Source: Pelomyxa schiedti (taxonomy: Eukaryota > Evosea > Pelobiontida > Pelomyxidae). From it: 64,000 bases of DNA. The stretch spans positions 3,575 through 67,574 of the forward strand of contig JAHLWZ010000276.1 of assembly GCA_020536535.1 (NCBI GenBank). The letters are read 5' to 3'. The translations under genes and the position numbers were made by a program. This document shows, in pieces, positions 1-10,214 of the stretch. The stretch's first letter is position 1. Each line of letters begins with the position of its first letter. The notes beneath the pieces were generated by a model. The model worked only from the letters and a program-made list of their open reading frames with translations, was not told the origin of the DNA and ran no database searches.

Positions 1-357
1 ACCACCGCAGGCCTTTTCGCCGGGCATTCTGGTCACCATCGACAGAGTGATCCCCGAGGGGACAACCGCCGCCTCCTCCTTGGTGCATGGAGTTGTTTCC
101 TCCGCCGTGCTACTACTACTAGTAGTAGTAGCACCCGTTGCATCGCCACCGCCGCCGCCACCAACCAGACCCGGAGCCGTGATGATGGCGCCGTCGCTGG
201 CGGTGATTGGGGTTGCATCGGCGGCCACGTAGGCAGCGATGGCGACGAGGACGCTGTCCGGCAGATCCACGATCGTCACTGCCACTGTCGCTGGCACCGC
301 GTCGTCGTCCACACGACCGGGGTCGATGGCAAGGGCGGTCGTGGACGGTGGCACCAT
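1..357 (-). CDS. Partial gene with an F-box-like N-terminus, runs off the left edge
   Basis: On the minus strand an uninterrupted reading frame of 119 codons runs from an ATG at 357 to the first base of the window, so the gene is 3'-truncated by the window. Residues about 34-55 read IVDLPDSVLVAIAAYVAA, which resembles the first helix of an F-box (LPxxVLxxIxxYL). It is followed by a Gly/Thr/Ser low-complexity stretch made partly by an ACT/AGT triplet run near 111-131. The high third-position GC is like that of the N-terminal exons of other genes in the window. No further domain can be read, so the F-box call is tentative. Confidence 0.5.
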   Translation of the reverse strand, partial: MVPPSTTALAIDPGRVDDDAVPATVAVTIVDLPDSVLVAIAAYVAADATPITASDGAIITAPGLVGGGGGGDATGATTTSSSSTAEETTPCTKEEAAVVPSGITLSMVTRMPGEKACGG

Positions 358-575
358 CGGGAAGGTTTGTTCAGACAACAACGAAGGCTGTTGTTGGTTG
401 CACAATGTAAGGTCAGTACTGCTGTCGTCGTTGTGCATTTGCTCTTCAAAAAAATACCTGTTTCGGGAAAGGCCAAGATTGTGATGAAGTCTTCCAATAA
501 GAAGCCACTTGCTATTACCAATGAATGGACCAGTGGTCCCATGTATGAGCATACTTTCTGCTGGATACAGTTGTT

Positions 576-1866
576 TTATAATCCCCAAAAATCAACATAA
601 TTTGGTACTGGAATTAAGATGTCACCAATGTGGAAACTGGTGGCAGCATCATGCACTGCAAACTCAATCACATCAGTGGCCTTGGCATCCCTCACTTTTT
701 GATGTGACGTTGAGGCAATGAGTCCTGTTGGAAGTGATGGAAGAATGCCTGCAGATGCCCATAAGCATTTGATGCGAAGTGAAGGCGACGACAGATTTCT
801 GGTGGAATACACCTGGAACTCAAAGCACGGCGAGTGACTGTTTATGAAGATGTGATGTGCTCCGACAGTGTCTACTGTCTTGTACTGGGGTCCATTGTAA
901 GTGCACCACAGTGATAGCGCCCCGATTTCATGGCCGCTTGTTGTATCTTTCAATGTAATGGAGTCCGCCAACACTCTGTGCAAGGTGCATGTGGAGCCAT
1001 CGGGCATCCACAAGATACCCTGGGGTAATTGATCACACTCCACCCTTGATTTAATGACCAGCCGGCTCTCACTGAAGCTGGCACCCAGGTCGACCTGAAA
1101 TGCACACATCAATTTGCACCTGCAGATGGGAGCTGAACGCCATCAGAACATCATCGCACAGTGGTGAGAACTGCAATCTATCTACTTTAACACCCTGAAA
1201 ACGGCGGTCCTCTGGCTCCTTCCCCCCGCAATCGTCGTCGACTCTAACCTTACAAACACAGAAGTCAGGAGGCTCAGGAGAACGAGTCATCAGTCCCACA
1301 ATCCACCTGCTGTTGCACGCCATCACCAACGGACCCGTGCCTACCTCGCGACCACTCTGTAGCCTGTCACACATGCACACACCACCACCACCACCAGCCC
1401 CCCCGCTGTCCTTCACATCCACCACGAGGCATCGAAGGCTGCCGTTGCACACCAGGACTCTGCCCTCGCCGACGCAGCCGGCCACGCTCACGCTGTCGCC
1501 CTGCCGCGTGAACCACTGGGACGACACCGGCCCGAGCGTGGGCGACACGCTGACGCACAGGAAGTTGTCGATTATGGGCAGATCGAACACGGTGTTGGCC
1601 GTGGGCCTGAGCACCCAGTCGCGGGCCCACGCCCTCGTCACTGCAGGCGACTGCGCCCACCGAATCAGCGACGACGGCGATGGTGGCGGCGTTGTGGGTG
1701 TTGTTGGTGGCCGCCTTTTTGCGACGACGGGGGCGCAGAGCAGGGCCAGGGCCTGTGCCTTGGCTGTGGTTGTGGTACTTGGGTCGAAGCGGTGGTGCTG
1801 TTGGTGGATCTGTGGTGTTTGCTGTGGCTGGTGTGTTGGTTGCTCCGGTGAGTGGTTGTTCCCCAT
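576..1866 (-). CDS. Uncharacterised two-exon protein
   Basis: Exon 1 starts at the ATG at 1866 and exon 2 ends at the stop at 576; the two frames differ and are joined by a GT-AG intron ending at 1095. A 55-nt intron (donor near 1149) and a 25-nt intron (donor at 1119) both restore the frame; the longer one fits the other introns here. The protein opens with a Gln/His/Thr/Pro-rich tail, then has a conserved-looking block (AWARDWVLRPTANTVFDLPI) and alternating hydrophobic strands such as GRVLVCNGSLRCLVVDV, ending IGDILIPVPNYVDFWGL. The pattern suggests a beta-sandwich or propeller, but I do not recognise the family. The start codon lies at the very edge of the 19-bp-period repeat, so that repeat supplies the promoter or 5' leader. 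Confidence 0.6.
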
Positions 1867-1867
1867 T

Positions 1868-2145
1868 AGACTTCCCCTAAAACAGTCTTCAGCCAACTGG
1901 GGTGTTGTCTTCCAGCCAACAACTCGTTTGACAGCCAGCACGCGGCGTGGGGGCTGACACAAGGGGTGGCAGCCAGCAGGTTGTGTGGCAGCCAGCAAAT
2001 CGTTTGACAGCCAGCACTTGGCATGGGAGCCAACATCTCAGGTGGAGGCTGACAAATTGTGTGGGAGCCAGCACCTGTTGGCTGTGGGAGCCTGCAAGCC
2101 TGCCACGCTCTGTCTGTGGGTGTGTGGCAGCTTGCAGTTTTGTTG
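1868..2145 (+). repeat. Inverted-repeat arm A with 19-bp periodicity
   Basis: A heptamer of the form GCYRRCA recurs exactly every 19 bp at 1915, 1934, 1953, 1972, 1991, 2010, 2029, 2048 and 2067, with a last unit after 23 bp at 2090. The whole block reappears in reverse complement at about 4035-4294, sharing the flank ACTTCCCCTAAAAC on the outer side and a GCAAGCTGCCACACACCCAC segment (read on the other strand here) on the inner side. Arm A contains about 23 bp that arm B lacks. Frames through it are open by repetition only (Ala-Gly-Cys-His type), so it is not treated as coding. Confidence 0.85.
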
Positions 2146-2280
2146 TTTGTGCATGTGGCTGTTGTGGTGTGTGGTGATTGTTGTTCTACAGCCAAAAAAC
2201 AAAACAAATTTTTTTTGTTTTATTTTTTGTTGGATTTGGATGCTGCGGCTGTGTAGGGTTGGGGCACAGTGAAGGTGGTG

Positions 2281-2827
2281 CTTTGGTGACCTAGAGGGGA
2301 TATGTGGAGTATCAGGAGTGACGCACAATCAGTTGTTTAACCCGGCTGCTGCCAGATATCTATCTATGGTGGTTATCAGAACTGAGAAAAGAAAAAAGAA
2401 AAGAAAGAATACACATGTGCTAAGCCGGCAATGTGGCGGGCCTGGAACAGAGCAGAGGCAGTGAAATGTTATTCCTGGTGCCTTTGAGACCGCTTCGGCC
2501 TAAGTTGAGGTGAGGAATACAAACAAAATGTAATGGGCTAATACCTGGTGACAGTAACTGGCTAGCCTGGAGAATAATGCTTTGGTGACCTAGAGGGGAT
2601 ATGAGGAGTATCCGGAGTATCAGGAGTGACGCGCAATCAGTCCCAAAAAAGAAAATAAAATAAAAGAAAAGAAAAAAAGAAAAGAAAAGAAGAGAGACCC
2701 TGCCTGGGTTTCAGCTAAGCCGGCAATGTGGCTGGAATTGCGTGGAGGCAGTGAAATGTTATTCCTGGTGCCTTGCAGACCGCTTCGGCCTAAGTTGAGT
2801 TGAGGAATACAAACAAAATGTAACGGG
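2281..2827. repeat. Two direct repeats offset by about 295-299 bp
   Basis: Copy a (about 2281-2537) and copy b (about 2580-2827) share CTTTGGTGACCTAGAGGGGA, the phrase GAGTGACGC.CAATCAG, an A/G-rich AAAAGAAAAG tract, CTAAGCCGGCAATGTGG, GAGGCAGTGAAATGTTATTC and GACCGCTTCGGCCTAAGTTG. They lie inside the block bracketed by the inverted 19-bp-period arms, so they are probably internal parts of the same element. No intact coding frame spans them. Confidence 0.8.
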
Positions 2828-2936
2828 TTTCTACCTTGGTGAGTGTATGGCAAAGTTTCCCCCACCTGCAAAAAGTTAAAAAGAGGTGAAGCGAGAGAGG
2901 AGGGAATACCACAGAAAGCTCCGCATCGATGACGGC

Positions 2937-2991
2937 AATGCAACGCAACGCAAAGCAACGCGACGCGACACAACGCAACGCAACTCGACGC
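2937..2991 (+). repeat. Degenerate CAACG/CGACG pentamer tract
   Basis: About 55 bp of imperfect CAACG units (CAACG, CAAAG, CGACG, CAACT) in tandem. It is a simple-sequence tract inside the inverted-repeat-bracketed block. The rest of 2830-4000 is AT-rich with T/A runs near 3100 and 3200-3220 and holds no gene I can support. Confidence 0.7.
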
Positions 2992-4034
2992 ACCACAACA
3001 CAACACCACTATTTTGGCCTCACATCCATCCCTTGCCGTCTCCTCTTGAGACTCACGACCACCATTGCACCAGGAACGTACATGTACATACGGCCCTCTC
3101 TGACTTGTTTTTTTGTTGCAGGAGGGGAGGCTCGCCCAGAGGAATAGTGAAACAAAGTTGCAGAAGACCATCGGTCGGTCGTCTTAGAAAAACAATAAAT
3201 AAATTAATTAATTTAAAAAAAAAAGAAGTGGTCCGCCAAGACAAGGGCCGATGTTACTGGAGGTGTAGGGGTTGTGTTGTTGGGAGGTCTGTTGGTGTGG
3301 TGCCAAGTGGTCACGATCTTCCAGGTATTGTGCCTAATTTACCCTCCCCTCAAAGTAACTGCTGCCAGGGGTTCCTGGTTGGCACTGAGGGGATGCACAG
3401 GGGAATTTGGTGGCTCATGTGATTTTTCCCAGGTATCCCCTCGTGTCCTGTTGTGTTGTGTCTCACTTCCACACTTGTTTTATTTATTGTATATATATCT
3501 GAACGCATGGAGTGGTGTTAAATAATAAATTATTTTAACACTTTATGTGCTTTATTTCGTTATCTTATCAACTTTTTAAATTACTTTAGGTCTTTTTCCA
3601 TCAACCTGCCAGCATGATTTTCTGTATTTCTGGCAGCTTGCCACTGGTATGTATGGCTTCTTTCCTCGTTTTCTCTTTTTCCAGTTTCACCTTGTAATAA
3701 TAGATGTGGAATTGCCGATTGCCATCTGCGGAGATGAAAGTCAATGTACATCCCTCTCCCTTTTTGTCATCACCACACTCAACAGTACCAGGAACCGCGG
3801 GCCGCAGCACAGTGAAAACGGGAACCGGACTGAGTATTATTTTATCTCCGGTGATCAAGGTACTCAACAATATAACTGCAGTGCCAAAACCAACCACTGT
3901 GTTACCTCACCGTCACCCACAGCCGTCTCTCCATCTCTCCACCACACCCCCATGTCATCAGACAGGGGATTAATTTTGAAAAAATAATTTTTTTATTCTA
4001 TTTTTGCAATGATCTCAACGCACAGCAGTGCGCA

Positions 4035-4294
4035 CAGACAACAAAACTGCAAGCTGCCACACACCCACGGACAGAACGTGGCAGGCTTGCAGGCTCCCAC
4101 ACAATTTGTCAGCCTCCACTTGAGATGTCGGCTCCCATGCCAAGTGCTGGCTGTCAAACGATTTGCTGGCTGCCACACAACCTGCTGGCTGCCACCCCTT
4201 GTGTCAGCCCCCACGCCGCGTGCTGGCTGTCAAACAAGTTGTTGGCTGGAAGACAACACTCCAGCTGGCTGTATACCGTTTTAGGGGAAGTCTA
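4035..4294 (-). repeat. Inverted-repeat arm B with 19-bp periodicity
   Basis: Reverse-complement partner of arm A. Reading the plus strand, the heptamer TGYYGGC/TGTCAGC recurs at 4088, 4107, 4126, 4145, 4164, 4183, 4202, 4221 and 4240, exactly 19 bp apart. The outer end shows TTTTAGGGGAAGTCTA, the complement of the outer end of arm A beside the ATG at 1866. It lies 81 bp downstream of the stop of the ankyrin-like gene at 4376. The two arms enclose about 1.9 kb and could fold into a long hairpin. Confidence 0.85.
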
Positions 4295-4375
4295 TTGGAT
4301 AAAGAGAGGTTTGCTTTAAAAAAACCGTATCTCGGTTGTGTTCTTGGTCTCCATTTTAGAATCAAAAAGTCCCCC

Positions 4376-6610
4376 TTACCCGCCCTTTGGCCATTTACCA
4401 GTGATGTCCTCTATTGTCAGATCAGGGAAGTGCCTCAGAGTGAACTGTGTAATTACAGGTGAGTACCGCAGAAGCTTGAGGAACTTCTCTTTGATGTGGG
4501 TGGCTGTGAGGCCTGGGAACACCTCAACAATCATCTTCCAGGTGGCCAATTCACAGTGAAACAAAGATGAGGAGGAGTCCCATGACAACCTCAAAACCTG
4601 AAAAGAAAACACATGGGGGGGGGAGAACCAGTGAGAGGTTGACTGAGGGTGAGGGTACCTTACCTCATCCAACGTGATGTTGAACCTGTTTATGAGCCAC
4701 TCTGCACAGCACTCTCTGCCACACGAAATCAGTTTGGACAGTCTCTCGTTGTTGTCAGCTGTGATGTGTTCCCGTTCAAGTTGAAAGTGTGTGATCAGCC
4801 ACTTCACTGCTTTGCTGGAGGGAACCCAAACCTGGCTTTCAAGGCACCTTGAGACACACTCCTTGGTTAACCCACAGATGTTGTTCTCCACCATGGATGC
4901 AATTGTTTGTACCTGTTGGAGAGAATCGAGTTGAAGTATGCTTTCTCTGAGGGCCTGTGCGAGGAGTTCTGACTTGTCTTGTTCAGGGATCATTGGGAAC
5001 TTCTCAAGGAGCAGGCTTGCTGCCCGAATTGGCTTCTGGTTGCACAAAAGATCTCTTACACTGTCCACAACAAACCCTGTTTGATGTTGAAGGGTGCCAC
5101 TGAAATCCAGGTGCCCCAGAAGCCACTCCAGGCCTGCAACCCTTCCTCTGAAAGAAGGAATTCCTTTGCACACCCTCACAAGGAGCTGTCTCGAAGCTGT
5201 GACTCCCCTGTGCCGTTCCAAGAGGTGGTGGGAATCTTCCAACCATGACGCAATCGAAGTATTGCTGTTCGCCAATGCAGTGACAAATGAGTTGTCAATA
5301 TCCTCTTGTGAAAGCAACAGTCTCGTTGACAACCACTTCACCAGTTTGGTGCTATCTTCGAAATTCCTGCATACTGTGAGGAATAGCTCTGGTGTAACGG
5401 CGACTAAGTTGGCTTCCACAAAGAATTTGATGAACTCAATTGGTCCAGAGAAATCCTCCATATACAAGGGAACACTTGCAATAACGCCAGGCAGTTCGGA
5501 CATCACCCACTTCAACACATCAAGCCTTCTGATAAAACTAAACTCAATGCGTTCAAGAGAGTGAGGCAACTCAATGTGTTTGCTGACGTATTGGCAGATT
5601 TCCACACTGCTACCCCTCTTTCCCCCAATGCAACCCACGAAAGTACAGTAGTGTGAAAACCCTTGGGGAAACGTTTCAAAGCACCACTTGACAACATCCA
5701 GGTTCCCACTCTCGCATGCGTATGAATGGAATTCCCTGTAGCCGTGTTTCTTGAACCTTTCCACCAAATCAAAGGTGCCAACCATCCACTGAGCCAACTC
5801 CAGGTGACCACCGGCCAGAGCAGATCCAAGTGGCCCCACAAATTCCCACGGATCCTTGATTCCAAACCTCTGAATCAACCACTTGGCCGCGTCCCTCCTC
5901 CCCCTCTCACAAACCTCCCCCAAAATTCCAGAAGCCCTCACATTTTCAGCCAGCTCCTGCTCCCCCGAGTAATGAGTTTCCCTTCCACTCTTCTCAACCC
6001 CACCGCTGAGACCAGCATGCTGGTCTCTGTTTTGAGTGAGGCCGGGCCAGCCCCCTCCAACGAGCCTTTGAGCCTCCTCCAGGTGCCCACCCGCACACAG
6101 CCCCCCAAGCACACACACGAACTCCTTGTTTTCCCTCCTCCTCCTCCCAATGCCATCCTCCATCGTCATTCTCGGACATCCTCCCACACCCACTCCCTCA
6201 GTTTTGGTCACGTCCTCGTCTTCTCTCGCGGCAGTATTCCTCCTCGACGCGATGAGCCAGTCCACGCACGAGGTGCTCCCTGCCTCCGCCGCCGCGTGCA
6301 GGGCCACGTGCCATTTGTTCGGCAGGGCCACGAGGGCCCTGCACACGAGGCCCCTCAGCGGGAACAGAGCCTCGCCGACCACGCACAGGGCCACGGCGTG
6401 CTTTACCGTCAGTGGATGGTGGCGCCCGCGCAGCTTGGGCACGAGCCAGGGCACGAGGACGGCGTCCCACACCACGCGCGACACCATCACAGCGCGCGAC
6501 AGCGCCGTCTCCCGAGTATTCGTCGCGCTCGTGGTGGATGGGACACCACCGCTGTCACACCGAGCCGGCGTCGTTGTTGACTTGGTCCTTCCTGCTGCCA
6601 TTTGATGCAT
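4376..6610 (-). CDS. Ankyrin-like repeat protein, first of four paralogues
   Basis: ATG at 6610 (alternative ATG at 6601), stop at 4376, one intron at 4598-4663 (66 nt, GTAAGG...TTTTCAG) that happens to stay in frame; the spliced protein is about 722 aa. The N-terminus has SRVVWDAVLVPWLVPKL, then an NLFPLRGL-like block and repeats of about 33 residues with ankyrin-like cores, for example AGGHLELAQWMVGTFDL and CESGNLDVVKWCFETFPQGF. The C-terminal exon reads WKMIVEVFPGLTATHIKEKF. The same architecture, and an intron at the same place, occurs in the three genes at 39598-46616, so this is a dispersed member of one lineage-specific family. Function unknown; ankyrin-type repeats usually bind proteins. 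Confidence 0.85.
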   Translation of the reverse strand: MHQMAAGRTKSTTTPARCDSGGVPSTTSATNTRETALSRAVMVSRVVWDAVLVPWLVPKLRGRHHPLTVKHAVALCVVGEALFPLRGLVCRALVALPNKWHVALHAAAEAGSTSCVDWLIASRRNTAAREDEDVTKTEGVGVGGCPRMTMEDGIGRRRRENKEFVCVLGGLCAGGHLEEAQRLVGGGWPGLTQNRDQHAGLSGGVEKSGRETHYSGEQELAENVRASGILGEVCERGRRDAAKWLIQRFGIKDPWEFVGPLGSALAGGHLELAQWMVGTFDLVERFKKHGYREFHSYACESGNLDVVKWCFETFPQGFSHYCTFVGCIGGKRGSSVEICQYVSKHIELPHSLERIEFSFIRRLDVLKWVMSELPGVIASVPLYMEDFSGPIEFIKFFVEANLVAVTPELFLTVCRNFEDSTKLVKWLSTRLLLSQEDIDNSFVTALANSNTSIASWLEDSHHLLERHRGVTASRQLLVRVCKGIPSFRGRVAGLEWLLGHLDFSGTLQHQTGFVVDSVRDLLCNQKPIRAASLLLEKFPMIPEQDKSELLAQALRESILQLDSLQQVQTIASMVENNICGLTKECVSRCLESQVWVPSSKAVKWLITHFQLEREHITADNNERLSKLISCGRECCAEWLINRFNITLDEVRYPHPQSTSHWFSPPHVFSFQVLRLSWDSSSSLFHCELATWKMIVEVFPGLTATHIKEKFLKLLRYSPVITQFTLRHFPDLTIEDITGKWPKGG

Positions 6611-6842
6611 TTTTCTTCACTTTCTCGGAAAAACGCAACGGGCTCGATTTGGGAGCTCCCAAGAGCGCTCTTCTTTGTTCCTCTGTAGAGGTGGGTACGA
6701 TCCCGCCACGTACCGTGTCAGCAGATACCTCCTCTTAATGGATAAACCAGTTCAATTGGAGATGGTGCCATCAGGCAGGCTGGTATTCTCCACTTCAGGC
6801 TGTTTGGTGGTTATGTTTCAAACCATCCATATCCTTCGTTGT

Positions 6843-9800
6843 TCAGGGAATAAAAATCCTGAAGGAACAAACACGTCAGTAACAGAACGGGGAAGATGGC
6901 ACACATACCAATCACCAGTGCGTTTTGCACCACCGGAGTAAATGTACGCCGACGATGACCTGAACAGGGACTTGAGGGGAGCCCCCTTGTTTGATGGTGC
7001 ACTGATGATGCTCGTCGGAATGAACCGCGTCCACAGTCCGTCCGATGACGCGAGTGCCCGGAAATCCCGGCAAACCTGTGTATGTGAGTCAAGAGTGAAT
7101 ATTCATTGTGAGTTGCGAGCGAAGTGGGAATTGGTGAGGTCAATGGATGGGAGGGTTCGATACACATACAGCGGAGAGCCGGAAGAGATCCTTTGGGTCG
7201 CAGTAAGAGAAAATGTTCATCCACAGTTCGTGCGGAAGCATCCCGAAAACGTTGCTGAAAAGCTGAAGCCACCACGCATCACCGTGCATCTTTCCTTGTG
7301 TGGTTGTGAATGTCAGTGGATCGCATTTCTTGTATTTTGGAGATAACAAACCTGAGGGTGTTCCAGCAGGTGTGAGAGCACGACCACCTGCCAGGATCAA
7401 TGAACCGGTCCCCGATGAAAGAAGAGTGTGGAATTCACGAACTGGTGGTGTGTTCCCAATCTCAACTCGCGTCCACTCAAATGTTGATCCCAACGTGAGT
7501 CTGTGTGAAAATCAATTGGAGGGAAGGAATTATGAAGAGAGAGGGGAATACTTGAACAAAGCCATTGAAGAAGGATTCGAAGGGGGATCACAAGAGCACA
7601 CAAACATTTCATCACCAATCACAGCAGCTGAGTGGCCTCGCATTGGGGGTGGTGTGATCCCTAGTGTCGCTGGTTTCAACCACACCTTTGAGGAAATATC
7701 TGGTTTGGGAAAGTAAAATCAGGATTGTGGTTGTTCTGATTGTTTTACCGAAAATCCACACATCGTTGAGCCTCTTTCCATTCAAAATTCCACCTGTGTG
7801 TGTTGTGTGGAGTTGGTGTGTCATTGTTGTGGGTTCAAATTGAGGCGGTGTTTTACCAAAGATAATCATGTTTCCGTTGTGGCAAACAGCGGTGTGGTTG
7901 AATCTCCCGCTTGGTGCTTGTCTTCCCGGTTTGATTGAAACCTTTTGTTGGTGTGAATGTCTGTGTTTTAACCAAAGGGGTTCTCGGGAGAAAACACACC
8001 AGGATCCAAGTTTGCGCGGTCAGGTCATAACAAGTCAAGTCTTCACCTGCAATACCGTTGCAGTCATACCTGCATTATTCAGAATGATAATGGTTGAGGT
8101 TGAGAGCGGAACAAACCCTCCAAACACAAACAAGCACTTCGCGAATGCGATCATTGAGGAACCATATCGAGGTGAGGGTGATTCCGCACGATTTCCTTCC
8201 GGGAGAAGCGACCACTCACCTGTGGTCACATTCAGGCAATGCAACGAGTTTGTGTAACTGTTGCTCCTCCCTGTGTGCGGTATGAACCCCAAATCAGTGA
8301 ATAAGAAATGAATGGAAGGGGTGAAAAAACGAACCTCCAAAGAGGAACATCAGGTTGTCAACGAATCTTCTCAAGATTAAAAGAGTGGGAACGGGGGGTT
8401 TTGTTCCAAGAGACATACGCAGAGGCAGCAAAAGTCATTCCTTTGTAAACAACAGAGTGTCTCGGATTCTCGTTGCAAGCTGTGATCCCGAGAGGAATTG
8501 GTTGCAACCAACTCCCGCTCGAATATTCGAATCTCAGGACCTCAGGTGCAGGTGGTGCACCCTCGGCACACATTCCACCAACTGTGAACAGAACGCTTCC
8601 ACATCGTGATTGTGTGTGACCGTACCTGTGTGTGTTTGTGTTCGTGTGTGAGAAAAAGGAGAAACACAATGTATGTGTCACCTTGCAGCCACATCAACGT
8701 TGGTGAAAAGTGGTGACCATGACGGTCGATGAACTGTGGTTGTGGGCCTTGATGTTCCAATGCGAGGAACAACTGCGTTCCACAGAGTTCCCTGTTTTGT
8801 TTTTCAGTGAGTGAGCTTATCTCTGAAAGGAAAGTTGAACTGAAGTACCCAAGAAAACGATGAAACAGGTTGCTTTCTTCTCGAGTGTGGCAATCCAGCT
8901 GATCCTGTTGCGGCAATTTTGATTGCACACGCGAAAAGATCTTGAAGGTGATCTCCAGTCAATGAACTTATCTCCACGTATGCTGATGCATGAAGTTCCC
9001 GTGCCATCTGACGATGAACAAGTCAACAGAATGTATCATATGATAATTAAAGGTGCATTTGTGATCGGGTCTACCTCAGAGGCCATTTCAAAAGAAATAG
9101 GCACTGCACGGGGGTCTCCGAGAGACTCGAGGGCATGAGGGTCAGTCCTCAGGTCACGTTTTGTACCTACAAGGACGAATGGGGTTCCAGGGCAATGATG
9201 TGAAATCTAACACAAACAAATAATTGGGTTCACAATAGCTAAAAAAAATAAAGACAAGACTCACCTCAGGGTACCACTGTTTGTGCAGAGAATTCAGTGA
9301 ATGAAGAATCATTTAAAAAAAAGGATTTCTGGGTTGTACCTTTGTCCGAACATTCCGAAAAGAGTAAGGAGAGACAATTGAAAAGCAAACCTTTGGAGGT
9401 TGTCAGATAAAACTGAAAGCACACAGCACATGACTCATACCAAGAAAATATCTGTTTGGGGATAGCTCAGAGGTCTCAATCTGTCGTACTCTTCCTCACC
9501 TTATGTAAATTATCAGTTTTTAGAAGTTGGAATTTGTTTGTACCACCACAGATTACGCACCCAAAAAATAAACAGGACATAATACACAGACACACACCAG
9601 CAGTGTCCCACAATCCCACACTGTATGGCTGGTCGTCGAACATGACATTCACACTTCATGCCGTGGGACTTTACGCCACAATTTCAAGAAGAGAGGGGAA
9701 AAACCAGTCTTACTTGTAATTGTCAACCATCTTTCGTGAATCGTGTCACAAAATTTGTTCGATAAAAAAACCGACGTACTGTTGGCACGAAATCTGTTGG

Positions 9801-9982
9801 ATACGACCCCGAAGCGTAACTGATATACATGCACGTCTTGAAGACCAGTGGAAACGAGTTAATTGTGGGAACAGGCCGACAATGGCAACATCAATACTAT
9901 TATTTTAATTAATAACATATTGGCGCATTACTTTCCCCACGGCTCCGTCACCAACAGCCACCATCTTGAGTGTCCTTATCAT
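6843..9982 (-). CDS. Rho-family GTPase joined to kelch repeats and an F-box (apparent fusion)
   Basis: ATG at 9982 begins MIRTLKMVAVGDGAVGK, a P-loop, followed after introns by TCMYISYASGSYPTDFVPT, DNYNVNVMFDDQPYSVGLWDTAG (given in part: switch II DTAG), YDRLRPLSYPQTDIFLV, FVLVGTKRDLRTDP (G4) and YVEISSLTGDHLQDLF (G5). No CAAX box appears: the frame meets a stop at 8804. Introns of 49 or 67 nt with legal GT/AG ends lead straight into kelch sequence (ALEHQGPQPQFIDRHGHH) that has no ATG of its own. At least five kelch-like blades follow, such as DNLMFLFGGRSNSYTNSLHC and PRYGSSMIAFAKCLFVFGG, then an F-box (LPHELWMNIFSYCDPKDLF) and a short tail with stop near 6843. F-boxes link substrates to SCF ubiquitin ligases; kelch domains usually bind substrate. 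The end point depends on the last intron. Confidence 0.7.
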
Positions 9983-10214
9983 TTCGAAAGGGTTTTTCGG
10001 TTTTGTTGTTCTCAGAAAAAGGCGAAAGTGTCGAGCCGAGCTTCTACTAACGTCATTGCAGTGATGGTCATTGTGTGGTGTCAGTCTTCTGTGACAGTGT
10101 TGCCTCCTGCATATTCTTGAATCATATTGCTGGACTGGGGTGGCCCGCAATCATCACACCAAGATTCGTTTTTAGCTGGAGAGTTGTGTGGTGTCATCAG
10201 AGGCTCCTTCCTCT

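Noticed and set aside
1095-1119. A 25-nt GT-AG intron in the gene at 576-1866, and a 28-nt one near 8820-8850
   Set aside because: Longer alternatives with the same frame effect (55 nt; 49 or 67 nt) exist at both places and match the sizes of the well-supported introns, so ultra-short introns are not needed.
3601-3897. Minus-strand frame ending with a Lys/Glu-rich tail
   Set aside because: It has no ATG and no recognisable domain, and it lies inside the repeat-bracketed block. It could be a gene relic, but the evidence is too thin to list.
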